64,000 nucleotides of DNA from Thermodesulfovibrionia bacterium (GTDB lineage Bacteria; Nitrospirota; Thermodesulfovibrionia; UBA6902), in contig CAMYND010000002.1 in NCBI GenBank assembly GCA_947259645.1, positions 1 to 64,000 of the forward strand. Reading direction: 5' to 3'. Position numbers and translations under genes: made by a program. Below are positions 9,527 through 19,703 of the stretch, in pieces. Each line of letters opens with the position of its first letter. Positions within the stretch are counted from its first letter, which is position 1. Below the pieces are notes generated by a model. It was not told where the DNA came from, searched no databases, and saw nothing but the letters and a program-made list of their open reading frames with translations.

Positions 9527-10477
9527 ATGAAAAAGAAGGCCGCAAAATTTCTCTGGATACCTCTTGGAGTTGAAGGGGGACTGGATGAAAGCAACCTTTC
9601 AGCTCACCTGCTCACTCCCCTTGGATCAGCGGACTTTATCTGTTTGGATGCAGGCACTGTGCTGACTGGCCTGAGTATTGCCTACCGGAATCACTGCTTC
9701 GACAATATGCCCATTAAGAACGATCCATCACTGACATTTGAAGGTTCGGTGCTGCATCATCATATCAAGGCGTTCTTAATTACCCATTCCTACCTGGACC
9801 ACCTTGAAGGGATGGTGGTTATTTCTCCCAATGACAGTAAAAAGCCGATTATCAGTATCGGCAGTGTAATCAGGGACATTCAGACTCACCTGTTTAACTG
9901 GCGAATATGGCCCAATCTGTCTGACTCGGGAACTGCGCCTGCTATCGGTCTATATTCATATATCACTCTGAAGGAAGATGAGATGTCTGATATTAATGGC
10001 ACGTCCCTGCGTGTGAGAGCGTTTCCGCTTGCTCACGGTGAATCTCAGTCAGCAGCCTTTCTGATTGAATCAGAAGGGGCTTACGTGTTGTACATGGGCG
10101 ATACCGGACCGGATGAAATAGAAAAATGTGAAACAACATATGAATTATGGAAACAGATAGCGCCTCTGGTCAGGGAACAGCGTGTTCATGCGATATTTAT
10201 TGAAGCATCGTATCCGGATGAAAGGCCTGATGATCAGTTATACTCTCACCTTACACCAGCATGGTTGATGAAGGCTTTTGGGCAGCTTGCGGATATTGTA
10301 GACCCGGAGAATCCAGATACAGTTCTTGAGGGGTTGACAGTGGTAATAACACATATAAAACCTGATTTTTCAGCCGGACCTTCTCCGCGCGATATTGTGA
10401 AGAGGCAGCTGGAATCGCGCAATTCAATGGGACTTCGTCTTATTTTTGCGGAACAGGGGAAACGCTACGAGCTCTGA
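9527..10477 (+). CDS. Class II 3',5'-cyclic-nucleotide phosphodiesterase-like MBL protein
   Basis: ITHSYLDHLEGMVVISP matches the class II PDE signature except His-to-Tyr in HxHLDH; LYMGDTGPD; IFIEASYP. Confidence 0.8.
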   Translation: MKKKAAKFLWIPLGVEGGLDESNLSAHLLTPLGSADFICLDAGTVLTGLSIAYRNHCFDNMPIKNDPSLTFEGSVLHHHIKAFLITHSYLDHLEGMVVISPNDSKKPIISIGSVIRDIQTHLFNWRIWPNLSDSGTAPAIGLYSYITLKEDEMSDINGTSLRVRAFPLAHGESQSAAFLIESEGAYVLYMGDTGPDEIEKCETTYELWKQIAPLVREQRVHAIFIEASYPDERPDDQLYSHLTPAWLMKAFGQLADIVDPENPDTVLEGLTVVITHIKPDFSAGPSPRDIVKRQLESRNSMGLRLIFAEQGKRYEL

Positions 10478-10503
10478 ACGAAAACTACAGATGGTGCTGA
10501 CAG

Positions 10504-10809
10504 CTACATCAGTGATTTGAACGCTTCTGTTGATTTCAAAAGAGTAAAATCGGTACCTTCTTCTTTTTTTACGGTCTTGAAGACTTCACAGGACATGCAG
10601 GAGACTTTTTTCTGGGCGAACCGCCCCTGAACTATGCCGCCGCAGAATGTGCCGGCAACAGACCAGCAAATGCGTCCTCCATTTATTCCATTGTTCATAC
10701 CTTCTGAAGTACTGTCTACTGCAGCGGGACAGACACCAAGGTCATTAGTGTTAATTCCAGCTGTTTCTCTTCCGCACCCTTTAATCTCCCAGCAATTAAG
10801 CTTATCCAT
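10504..10809 (-). CDS. Two-CW domain protein
   Basis: MDKLNCWEIKGCGRE...ICWSVAGTFCGG...CMSCEVFK; start trimmed from the ORF track to the ATG preceded by AGGAAGG. Confidence 0.75.
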   Translation of the reverse strand: MDKLNCWEIKGCGRETAGINTNDLGVCPAAVDSTSEGMNNGINGGRICWSVAGTFCGGIVQGRFAQKKVSCMSCEVFKTVKKEEGTDFTLLKSTEAFKSLM

Positions 10810-11068
10810 ACAGTACCTTCCTTTCTCAGGATGATAAATGAATTGCAAAAATGATGCCTGAAGAAATGGCCAAAAAAAATACATCTTATCAGTGAGTTAT
10901 GCCAATGATAAAATCCCTAGGGAAAAGTCTTGCGTTAAATCCCACTCACCTGGGGGAGAAAGCCCATTGCAGAGACATTAAGAGACAATTCTTATTTAAA
11001 TGCCATAAAATAGTAAAACTTCTGGCGCTCAGGAACACCCGGGCAAATAAGATGTCTCACTTGGATAT

Positions 11069-12391
11069 ATGAGTATGCAGAAAGATAATAAGAAGGCGAT
11101 AATCGGATGGGCTTTCTATGACTGGGCAAATTCAGCATTTGCGACTACAGTGATGGCCGGCTTTTTCCCCCTTTTTTTTAAAAAATATTGGAGCGCCGGC
11201 GCTGACACAACCATAAGCACTGCTCGCCTTGGTCTTGCCAATTCAGCTGCCGGAATTGTTGTGGCTCTGCTGGCTCCTCTTCTGGGCGCGATTGCGGATA
11301 AAGGAACAGCCAAAAAGAAATTTCTCTTTTTCTTTGCTTTCACAGGTGTGGTGATGACCTCATCATTATATATGGTCTCCCAGGGGGATTGGCAAATGGC
11401 GGTAATCCTTTACGTAGTTGCAACAGTGGGATTTTCCGGGAGCAATATTTTTTATGATTCTCTTATTACAGGGGTCTCCTCCGACAAAAAACTTGATTTT
11501 GTATCTGCACTGGGATTTTCCTTTGGATATCTGGGCGGCGGACTGCTTTTCACGCTGAATGTATGGATGACTCTCAGCCCCGGCACATTTGGTTTTGAAA
11601 ATGCGGGAGAGGCAGTGCGTTTTTCTTTCCTTACCGTTGGTATCTGGTGGGCTGTTTTTTCCATCCCTGTGTTCCTCTTTGTCAAAGAACCAGAAAATGC
11701 AGGAGCAGTGCAGGGCGCGGGTGCGTTAAAGGCCGGGATTAACCAGTTGAAGGTAACCTTTCGTGAAATACGGCATTTGAAGACAGTTTTTTTGTTTCTT
11801 GGAGCGTACTGGATGTATATTGATGGAGTGGATACGATTGTTCGCATGGCCGTTGATTACGGCATCTCTATCGGGTTTGAATCGGATGACCTTATAAAGG
11901 CATTACTTATTACCCAGTTTGTAGGGTTTCCGTCAGCGATTGTATTCGGTTACCTGGGGCAGAGGATCGGGGCAAAGCAGGCGATCTTCATAGCAATAAC
12001 TGTTTACCTTTTTGTTACTCTCTGGGGAGCATTCATGAAAGAAGCAAGGGAGTTTTATATTCTTGCTGTTGTGATCGGTCTGGTTCAGGGGGGTATTCAG
12101 GCATTAAGCCGATCTTTTTACGCACGGATAATTCCGAAGAATAAGTCGGCGGAGTATTTCGGTTTTTACAATATGCTTGGCAAATTCGCAGCGGTTTTTG
12201 GCCCTGCTATAATGGGAGGGGTTGGCCTGGTGGTTCGAAATATGGGCTACAGCAGCGACACGGCCTCCCGTATAAGCATACTTTCACTGACAGTTTTATT
12301 TATTATAGGTGGTGCACTGCTTTTTTTTGTTGATGAAGAGAAAGGTATACAAGAGGCCAAATACCTTGAGAAGAACAATTCAGTCAGATAA
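11069..12391 (+). CDS. MFS transporter, UMF1/Atg22-like family
   Basis: IIGWAFYDWANSAFATTVMAGFFPLFFKKYW N-terminus; about 12 TM segments. Confidence 0.9.
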   Translation: MSMQKDNKKAIIGWAFYDWANSAFATTVMAGFFPLFFKKYWSAGADTTISTARLGLANSAAGIVVALLAPLLGAIADKGTAKKKFLFFFAFTGVVMTSSLYMVSQGDWQMAVILYVVATVGFSGSNIFYDSLITGVSSDKKLDFVSALGFSFGYLGGGLLFTLNVWMTLSPGTFGFENAGEAVRFSFLTVGIWWAVFSIPVFLFVKEPENAGAVQGAGALKAGINQLKVTFREIRHLKTVFLFLGAYWMYIDGVDTIVRMAVDYGISIGFESDDLIKALLITQFVGFPSAIVFGYLGQRIGAKQAIFIAITVYLFVTLWGAFMKEAREFYILAVVIGLVQGGIQALSRSFYARIIPKNKSAEYFGFYNMLGKFAAVFGPAIMGGVGLVVRNMGYSSDTASRISILSLTVLFIIGGALLFFVDEEKGIQEAKYLEKNNSVR

Positions 12392-12429
12392 AGAAATAGA
12401 TGGACTCTGTATTTCCTTAATGTAATGAA

Positions 12430-12813
12430 ATGAAAAAAACCAAAACACTGTTTTGTGCCATAACAGCTGCACTAATATTCTTATTGACAGCATGTTCCTC
12501 AGCTCCAGAAGAACGTGTTGTAAAGAATGTGGTGATAAACTATTTTGAGTTAAAGGGGTACACTGTTGTGCATCTTGATATTGCTGAAATCCGTCCCATG
12601 CCAATGGGTGAAAAACAGTATATGGGCACTCCGGGATTTGATGTTGTTCTTCGTTCAATTACATTGGAAATAAAAGATGATGCTGATGAGAAATGGTCTT
12701 TGGAGAAAGGTAAACAGCACAGCTTCAGCAATGGTATTATCAGGATTAAGAAAAGGACCGGACCGGTAAAGGATTGGATCATCGTCAATATATCAGGAAT
12801 TCCTGTTCTTTAA
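12430..12813 (+). CDS. Putative lipoprotein
   Basis: Signal peptide with lipobox LLTACSS. Confidence 0.6.
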   Translation: MKKTKTLFCAITAALIFLLTACSSAPEERVVKNVVINYFELKGYTVVHLDIAEIRPMPMGEKQYMGTPGFDVVLRSITLEIKDDADEKWSLEKGKQHSFSNGIIRIKKRTGPVKDWIIVNISGIPVL

Positions 12814-13052
12814 GCGGCATGTGTCCTGAACATTAAATTCATACTCAAGGCTTGTAAATACGTTTCATCGTTCATTAATGACAAATGTTAAAGCCCGAAT
12901 TTCAAAAGACCAGCATATCGAGTAATCAGACTCATTGCATTATCAAGGAGTAATCCTGCCCACCTGTTCCAAGTAACAGTTCTGATCTGAAATTAAGATT
13001 TTGACATTCATTTGGCATTTGAGCTTTGATATTTGACATTGCGCCAAACATC

Positions 13053-13547
13053 TCAGTAACCAACAGAGATAACCACAAAAGTCGATGTCCCGATCGGCCG
13101 CTTTACGGTGACTTCATCGCCTTCAGTTCTCTGCAGCAGCGCCTTGGCCATAGGTGAATCAATACTGATATAATTTTTTCCGGGGTTTATTTCATCGCGG
13201 CCGACAATCCGGTATCGGTAAATAGTACCGTCATTATCTTCTATTTCAACCCAGGCACCGAAGAAAACTTTCGACGTGTCATCGGGCACCCTGTCAACGA
13301 CGGTTAATTCATTCAACCTTCTCTGGAGAAAGCGCATGCGGGAGTCGATCTCCCTAAGCTGTTTTTTTCCGTAAATGTATTCGGCATTTTCGGAACGGTC
13401 GCCCATTGCAGCTGCTTCAGCAACAGCCTGGGTTACCTTTGGGCGTTTAACTTTCCAGAGATGAGATAGCTCTTCGCTGAGGCGTTTATGTCCCTCAGGG
13501 GTAATGTATGGAGATGCAGGCGGACTGTTTTTGTTGTGTCTTCTCAT
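13053..13547 (-). CDS. greB: Transcription elongation factor GreB
   Basis: YITPEGHKRLSEEL, GDRSENAEYIYGKKQLREIDSRMRFL. Confidence 0.93.
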   Translation of the reverse strand: MRRHNKNSPPASPYITPEGHKRLSEELSHLWKVKRPKVTQAVAEAAAMGDRSENAEYIYGKKQLREIDSRMRFLQRRLNELTVVDRVPDDTSKVFFGAWVEIEDNDGTIYRYRIVGRDEINPGKNYISIDSPMAKALLQRTEGDEVTVKRPIGTSTFVVISVGY

Positions 13548-13617
13548 ATCGGTCTATTTAACAGGAAATATATTATTTAAAGGGAAAAGGATTTGATAAG
13601 TTCCTGCTGTTCATGTC

Positions 13618-13974
13618 TTACCCTCCGGAACGCCTGGGGTTGCAGCCCATTTTTCTTAGCTCATTTATAATCGGGGCAGAGCGGTCCCCCTGGATTATGA
13701 GCGAATTACCCTTTATAGTACCTCCGGTTCCGAGCATCTCTTTGAATTTCTTCAACAGGGACTCTAAGTTTTCGGGATTCATGGGGAGACCTTCAACTAC
13801 TGTTACGCATTTGCCTCCCCTTCCTTTTCGTTCTTTTCGAACGATGACTCTCTCCTGAGCAGCTGCCGGGCTGTCCTTTTTTCTTTTAGCAGAGACTTTT
13901 CCTCTTTGCTGGACAGGCTGATCTGTGGAATAGACTAATCTTGAATTATCATTTGCCACAGGTGATTTTATCAT
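13618..13974 (-). CDS. SUI1/YciH-family translation factor
   Basis: RKGRGGKCVTVVEGL...LGTGGTIKGNSLIIQGD. Confidence 0.9.
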   Translation of the reverse strand: MIKSPVANDNSRLVYSTDQPVQQRGKVSAKRKKDSPAAAQERVIVRKERKGRGGKCVTVVEGLPMNPENLESLLKKFKEMLGTGGTIKGNSLIIQGDRSAPIINELRKMGCNPRRSGG

Positions 13975-14075
13975 GGGACAGCCCTGAAAGAACAGAAGGC
14001 GGTTTATTCCTGTTGATTATTCAAAGGTATAATCATTGACAGAATTGTTAAAGGATTAAGAGTAATGCATAAGCG

Positions 14076-14837
14076 TTATGACTGTACTTTTCCCACTGGG
14101 GCCATATATATGGTGAATTCATCATCACCGTCGACCCTGAGAAGTTTGTCTATCAGGTCCTGATTGTATGCTGCCACCGCGCAGGTACCCGCACTGATGG
14201 CTTCGCAGGCGAGATAGAGGTTCTGACAGACATGCCCTGCATCAAGTGCAATAACTTTATGTGCCGCAATGTCATATCGCCATTCCATGCGAACGGGGAG
14301 AGCTGTCCAGATAAATGTCACAGGAGCTTTTTGAAAGAAAGGCTGATCAAGTGCGGCCTCTACAATAGACTCTTCAAGGTTATTTTCATGATGTTCAAAG
14401 AGCAGCTGGTGTTCAAGCGGCAGGTAACGGTAAATACCCTGTTCAAGCTCATCTACATTCAGAACGCAGAGGTAGGTTTCAAAGGAGTGGCGGCAGCCTG
14501 CAGACGGGACAGTCCGATAGGCTGTCCCATGATCAACGGTTTTTCGTATGCCCTGTGTGGCCCAGAGAAGAAAAGAGAGTTCCTCCAGCGACAGGGAATC
14601 GGGCTGAAAGACTCTGTGGCTTCGCCTGTTCCTGATCGCGGTTATAAGGTCTACGGGTTTGATGTTTGACCAGCTGTCCTGCGATGGGAGCTCGACTCTT
14701 TTGCTTTCTTTGGAGAACGGTTTTTCAATCGGAGGAGGGGCTATTCCTCTTGACTGGGCTGTCTGATAGAAATCAATAGTAAGGCGTACACTGTCTTTTA
14801 AAAAGTACCGGTATTGCTCGAAGGCTTTCTTATTCAT
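14076..14837 (-). CDS. SagB/ThcOx-family nitroreductase-like dehydrogenase
   Basis: RRSHRVFQPDSLSLEELSFLLWATQGIRK, RTVPSAGCRHSFETYLCV, LDAGHVCQNLYLACEAI. Confidence 0.88.
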   Translation of the reverse strand: MNKKAFEQYRYFLKDSVRLTIDFYQTAQSRGIAPPPIEKPFSKESKRVELPSQDSWSNIKPVDLITAIRNRRSHRVFQPDSLSLEELSFLLWATQGIRKTVDHGTAYRTVPSAGCRHSFETYLCVLNVDELEQGIYRYLPLEHQLLFEHHENNLEESIVEAALDQPFFQKAPVTFIWTALPVRMEWRYDIAAHKVIALDAGHVCQNLYLACEAISAGTCAVAAYNQDLIDKLLRVDGDDEFTIYMAPVGKVQS

Positions 14838-15369
14838 GGAGGCGCTCCTTTATTATTGTAATCTCTCTGTAGTTCAAGGCATATGTATATTGTACTATCA
14901 AACGTATGAAACTAATTCTCATCATGATAGTTTGAAACTAAATCATGTATATGATGGCAGTTTATGACTGTAGATGGAGAAATGCGAAACGGCTATTCAT
15001 TCCCAGAAACGGTGGCAAGGGAATACAGTATGGTCAGTGTGGCGAATTATATTAATGGAAGTTCTGGAATATCAGATAACGAGGGGGCAAAAAATCATGC
15101 GAAGGCAGATCCTATAGCCAGAAGGATCGCGATAATAACTGACAGGCTTAATGCAAAGAGTAACCGTTTCATAATAAATGTCTTCCTTTATCTGAGTTGT
15201 AGCGCATAAAATTATATATTAAATTCAATTTCTTATCAAATACCCTATCTGAATTATAGCCCTCTCTTCAACGTAATTATGTGATTTGCAGCACAAAATC
15301 AAAGTCTTAGCTGATTATATCTATCGTCAGAAACACCAAATAACTTGAGACTGGTATAATGGATGCATA

Positions 15370-16740
15370 ATGGCTTTTGGGATTAAAAAGAAAAAGATTC
15401 AGGATATTCTTCCTCACCGCACGTTGACCGACCCGGAGGAACTATTTTGCTACGGGTTTGACGCCTCATCCTCTGAAGGCAGACCATTGGCTGTGGTGAA
15501 ACCGGTGAATGCGTCGGAAGTAGGCCAATTAGCCGCATTTGCACATGAACATGCAATATCGATAGTACCGAGAGGGGCAGGGACCGGAATGACGGGCGGT
15601 GCCGTGCCCATGAAGGATGTGGTCGTCCTCTCGATGGAGGCGATGAACAGGATCCTGGAGATTGATCAACATGATATGGTAGCTGTTGTTGAGCCGGGGG
15701 TAATGAACGGGTATTTGCAGGAAAAGCTTGAAGAAAAGGGACTTTTTTATCCTCCAGATCCGGCGAGCATGAAATTTTGCACATTGGGAGGTAATGTTGC
15801 GGAAAATGCAGGAGGTCCCCGGGCGATCAAGTATGGTGTTACCAGGGATTATGTTCTCGGCCTCGAGTCTGTTCTTTCTGATGGCAGGATACTTACCACA
15901 GGCGGTAAAACCTATAAGGGAGTTGTCGGCTATGACCTTACACGATTGATGGTGGGTTCAGAAGGTACTCTCGGAATCATAACGAAAATTATTCTGAAAG
16001 TCCTGCCATTGCCGGAAGAAGTCGCAACCCTGTTATGTACATTTACCAGTATGGACGATGCGGCACGCACCGTGAGTAAAATCACCTCGGCTTCAATCAT
16101 TCCAAGAACTCTTGAGATGATGGACAGGGAATCTATTCACGCTGTTGAGAAATACAAGGCATTTGGGCTTCCCATGGACGCTGAGGCACTGTTGTTAATA
16201 GAGGTAGACGGTCCTGTCGAAACTGTATCAAAGGAGAGTGAACGGATCGCTTCGCTCTGTACCTCTTGTAATGGGAGCGTTCGTATTGCCGAGGACAGGT
16301 ATTCGAAGGAGCGTCTCTGGGAGGCAAGGCGGGCCATCTCTCCAGCGCTCTACAAAATAAGTCCTACAAAAATTAACGAGGACATCGTGGTGCCCCGGGG
16401 GAGTGTACCGGAAATGTTCGGAAAATTAAGGGAAATCTCTGAGAAATATGATTTGCCTATCCCCAGCTTTGGCCATGTCGGCGATGGGAACATTCATGTT
16501 AATGTGATGACAGATAAAAATAACCCTGACGAGTATCAGAGGGCACTGGATTCAATAAAAGAGATATTTGAGGCTACCATCAGGCTTGGGGGAACGATTT
16601 CAGGTGAACATGGCGTTGGTATTACAAAAAAACAATATATCGGGATGGATCTGGACGATACAAATATTGAAATCATGAAAGCTGTTAAAAACGTTTTTGA
16701 TCCGAAGGGGATACTGAACCCGGGAAAAATCTTCCCGTAA
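15370..16740 (+). CDS. FAD-linked oxidase, GlcD/D-lactate dehydrogenase-like
   Basis: VPRGAGTGMTGGAVP, VGSEGTLGIITKIILK, SGEHGVGITKKQYI, FDPKGILNPGKIFP. Confidence 0.92.
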   Translation: MAFGIKKKKIQDILPHRTLTDPEELFCYGFDASSSEGRPLAVVKPVNASEVGQLAAFAHEHAISIVPRGAGTGMTGGAVPMKDVVVLSMEAMNRILEIDQHDMVAVVEPGVMNGYLQEKLEEKGLFYPPDPASMKFCTLGGNVAENAGGPRAIKYGVTRDYVLGLESVLSDGRILTTGGKTYKGVVGYDLTRLMVGSEGTLGIITKIILKVLPLPEEVATLLCTFTSMDDAARTVSKITSASIIPRTLEMMDRESIHAVEKYKAFGLPMDAEALLLIEVDGPVETVSKESERIASLCTSCNGSVRIAEDRYSKERLWEARRAISPALYKISPTKINEDIVVPRGSVPEMFGKLREISEKYDLPIPSFGHVGDGNIHVNVMTDKNNPDEYQRALDSIKEIFEATIRLGGTISGEHGVGITKKQYIGMDLDDTNIEIMKAVKNVFDPKGILNPGKIFP

Positions 16741-16851
16741 ATCTGAAGCCCGCGTGTTTTAGACTTTAAATTTTACCGTCTCTTAAGCTACAATATGCAA
16801 CTGTATTGAAATCTCGGAATGAATAAATAATAGACAGGAGTGTGACTGACG

Positions 16852-17310
16852 ATGAAAGTAATATTGAAAGAAGATGTAGATAATCTTGGTGTAATGGGGG
16901 CTATAGTTGATGTTGCAATGGGCTATGGGAGGAATTATTTAATTCCAAGGAATTTCGCGGTTGAAGCAAGCTCGAAAAACATTAAAGAGTATGAACATCA
17001 GAAAAACGCGATCCTTGTAAAAGCAAGTAAAATCAGGGCAACAGCAGAAGATTTTGCTGAAAAACTCTCTGCCCTGACTCTCTCCATCGAAGCCAAGGCC
17101 GGAGAGGAAGACAAGCTGTTCGGCTCTGTTACCTCAAAGGACATTGCAGAAGCCATAGCTGAGAAGGGCATGGAAGTTGACAAGAAGAAAATTCAGCTTG
17201 ATGAGCCGATAAAGAGACTGGGAGAGTATGACGTAGCCATCAAGATTCAGCAGGATGTATCCGCAACGGTTAAGCTTGAGGTGAAGAAAAAAGAATCTGA
17301 AGAAGCATAG
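16852..17310 (+). CDS. rplI: 50S ribosomal protein L9
   Basis: MKVILKEDVDNLGVMGAIVDVAMGYGRNYLIPR. Confidence 0.97.
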   Translation: MKVILKEDVDNLGVMGAIVDVAMGYGRNYLIPRNFAVEASSKNIKEYEHQKNAILVKASKIRATAEDFAEKLSALTLSIEAKAGEEDKLFGSVTSKDIAEAIAEKGMEVDKKKIQLDEPIKRLGEYDVAIKIQQDVSATVKLEVKKKESEEA

Positions 17311-17321
17311 GGGTTTGTTCG

Positions 17322-18719
17322 ATGCTTGAGAACGTTAATCGTCAGAAGGGTTCAGCCGGCGGATCAACACGCCCTTCAGCTGAGCTTGATCGCCTTCCTC
17401 CCCAGAATATTCAGGCAGAGCAGTCAGTGCTTGGCGCCATCCTGCTTGAGAATGAATCCCTCTCCGCGGTTGTCGAACAGCTCAGTCCTGATGATTTTTA
17501 CAAGACCGCTCATAAGAAAATTTTTATGGGAATGCTCGATCTTTACGAAAAGAATGAGCCGATCGATCTGATAACCCTTACCGAGCAGTTAACAAAAAAA
17601 GAAGAGCTTGAATCTATTGGCGGCGCCTCCTACTTAAGCACGATTGTAAGCCTTGTTCCCACATCTGCCAATGCAGGCTACCATGCAAAAATTGTACGGG
17701 AAAAGGGCATACTGAGACACCTTATTTCTACTGCTACAGGTATTGTATCGTCGAGTTATGACTCTGACATGGATGTGCATGAGCTGCTGGATATGGCTGA
17801 GACCAAAATGTTCAGTATTTCAGAGCAGGCGGTAAAACGGTCTTATGTCCATATCAAGGATGTTGTCAGGGACACCATTGAACTGGTAGACAAGCTGTTT
17901 GACAAGAAACAGCACATTACAGGGCTGCCCACAGGCTTCAGGGACCTTGATGAGGCAACGACAGGGTTTCATCCCGGTGACCTGATAGTTATCGGGGCGA
18001 GGCCGGGAATGGGTAAAACAGCTTTTTGTCTCAATATTATCACCCATGCCGCAGTTGTGGAGAATGTGCCGATTGCGATCTTCAGTCTTGAAATGACCAA
18101 GGAGCAGATTGTGCTGAGGATGCTCTGTTCCGAGGCTGAAGTGGACTCAAAAGCAGTACGTTCAGGATTTCACAGCAAAGATGATTACCGGAAACTGGTC
18201 AATGCCGCAGGACGGCTCTCTGAAGCGCCAATATACATTGATGACTCCTTTAACTCAATTCTTGATATACGTGCCAAGGCGCGACGACTTAAAGCTGAAC
18301 ATGGACTGGGCCTCATCATAATTGACTATCTGCAGCTCATGAGCGGAACCAGTAATATTACATCGAGAGAACAGGTTATCTCTGATATTTCCCGATCTTT
18401 AAAAGCTCTTGCCAAAGATCTGTCTTTGCCCGTTATTGTAATCAGCCAGCTCAACAGAAGCTGCGAGCAGCGGGGTGAGAAGAAAAACCCGATAATTGCG
18501 GACTTGAGAGAGTCAGGTGCGATAGAGCAGGACGCGGATGTAATTCTCTTTCTCTACCGTGATGAATATTACAAGAAGAATGATTCCCAGAAAAAAGGAC
18601 TGGCTGAACTGGATATCGCGAAGCAGAGAAACGGTCCGACAAAGGTTATTGAGCTTGCATTTATAGACAAGTATACTAAATTTAAAGATCTTGCTGATCA
18701 CGATTACAGTGAATATTAA
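17322..18719 (+). CDS. dnaB: Replicative DNA helicase DnaB
   Basis: LPPQNIQAEQSVLGAILL, ARPGMGKTAF, LIIIDYLQLM; follows rplI. Confidence 0.97.
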   Translation: MLENVNRQKGSAGGSTRPSAELDRLPPQNIQAEQSVLGAILLENESLSAVVEQLSPDDFYKTAHKKIFMGMLDLYEKNEPIDLITLTEQLTKKEELESIGGASYLSTIVSLVPTSANAGYHAKIVREKGILRHLISTATGIVSSSYDSDMDVHELLDMAETKMFSISEQAVKRSYVHIKDVVRDTIELVDKLFDKKQHITGLPTGFRDLDEATTGFHPGDLIVIGARPGMGKTAFCLNIITHAAVVENVPIAIFSLEMTKEQIVLRMLCSEAEVDSKAVRSGFHSKDDYRKLVNAAGRLSEAPIYIDDSFNSILDIRAKARRLKAEHGLGLIIIDYLQLMSGTSNITSREQVISDISRSLKALAKDLSLPVIVISQLNRSCEQRGEKKNPIIADLRESGAIEQDADVILFLYRDEYYKKNDSQKKGLAELDIAKQRNGPTKVIELAFIDKYTKFKDLADHDYSEY

Positions 18720-18735
18720 TTAGCAGGTTAGTGCT

Positions 18736-19539
18736 ATGAAGAGACACGCAGTGGTTGCCGGACAGTTTTATCCCTCCTCAGCTTCTGAACTTGACGCTCA
18801 GATCAGCAGCTATCTCACGAAAGATGCTCCGAAAGAAAAGGCGATCGGTATTATGTCACCCCATGCCGGAATCATCTATTCCGGACAGGTCGCGGGTACT
18901 GTTTTTTCAAGGATTGATTTTCCCCGGACCTTTATTCTTCTTGGACCGAACCACACAGGGTATGGACAACCGGTTTCTCTGATGTCATCGGGGAAATGGG
19001 AAATGCCCGCAGGATCTGTCAGTATTGATGAAAATCTGGCCCGCAAATTAGCGGAACAATGTGAGGAGATCAGCCATGACAATGATGCCCATGCGCGGGA
19101 GCATTCCCTTGAAGTTCAGCTTCCTTTTATCATGCATTACCGGCAGGATGTTCAGATTGTCCCTCTCTCGATAATGGCAGACTCCCTTGAGGTCTGCAGA
19201 GTTGTTGGAAATGCCATTGCCGATGTTATTAAGGAGACTGAATATTCTGTTACCATTATTGCCAGCTCTGACATGAGCCATTATGAGAAAGATTCAACTG
19301 CCCGCGAAAAAGACCGATTGGCCATCGAGAGAATCACGAACCTTGATCCTGAAGGGCTTTACTCTACTGTTCGGGACAATGGCATTTCCATGTGCGGTGT
19401 TTTGCCTGTTACGACCATGCTCTTTGCCGCGAATAAAATCGGTGCTCGTGAATCCAGTCTCGTAAAATATATGACTTCAGGCGATATAACCGGCGACTAT
19501 GATTCAGTAGTGGGATATGCCGGTATAATCATAACGTAA
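18736..19539 (+). CDS. amrB: MEMO1-like / AmmeMemoRadiSam system protein B
   Basis: RHAVVAGQFYPSSASEL, SPHAGIIYSGQVAG, LGPNHTGYG, SSDMSHYE. Confidence 0.9.
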   Translation: MKRHAVVAGQFYPSSASELDAQISSYLTKDAPKEKAIGIMSPHAGIIYSGQVAGTVFSRIDFPRTFILLGPNHTGYGQPVSLMSSGKWEMPAGSVSIDENLARKLAEQCEEISHDNDAHAREHSLEVQLPFIMHYRQDVQIVPLSIMADSLEVCRVVGNAIADVIKETEYSVTIIASSDMSHYEKDSTAREKDRLAIERITNLDPEGLYSTVRDNGISMCGVLPVTTMLFAANKIGARESSLVKYMTSGDITGDYDSVVGYAGIIIT

Positions 19540-19703
19540 GAAAGCGAATACAGGTCTTAATACCCCGATGCCCCTGGCTATCTGTGAACTGATGCTCTCA
19601 GTGAGCACTATGGGCAAAAAGTCTTAATTTATTGTAGAAATTATTGCATTTATAGGTAAATTTCAGTAAAATTGATCCGTTGTCATAATTTGCCAATTTG
19701 GAA

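Noticed and set aside
10906-11068. Possible structured leader or riboswitch before the UMF1 MFS gene
   Set aside because: Could not match it to any known riboswitch consensus and no clear terminator/antiterminator pair was seen.
14964-15209. ORF 14964..15209 (+), with short palindromic AT-rich sequence upstream
   Set aside because: No RBS, no recognisable domain; the ATCAT-GTAT-ATGAT repeat is too short to be meaningful alone.
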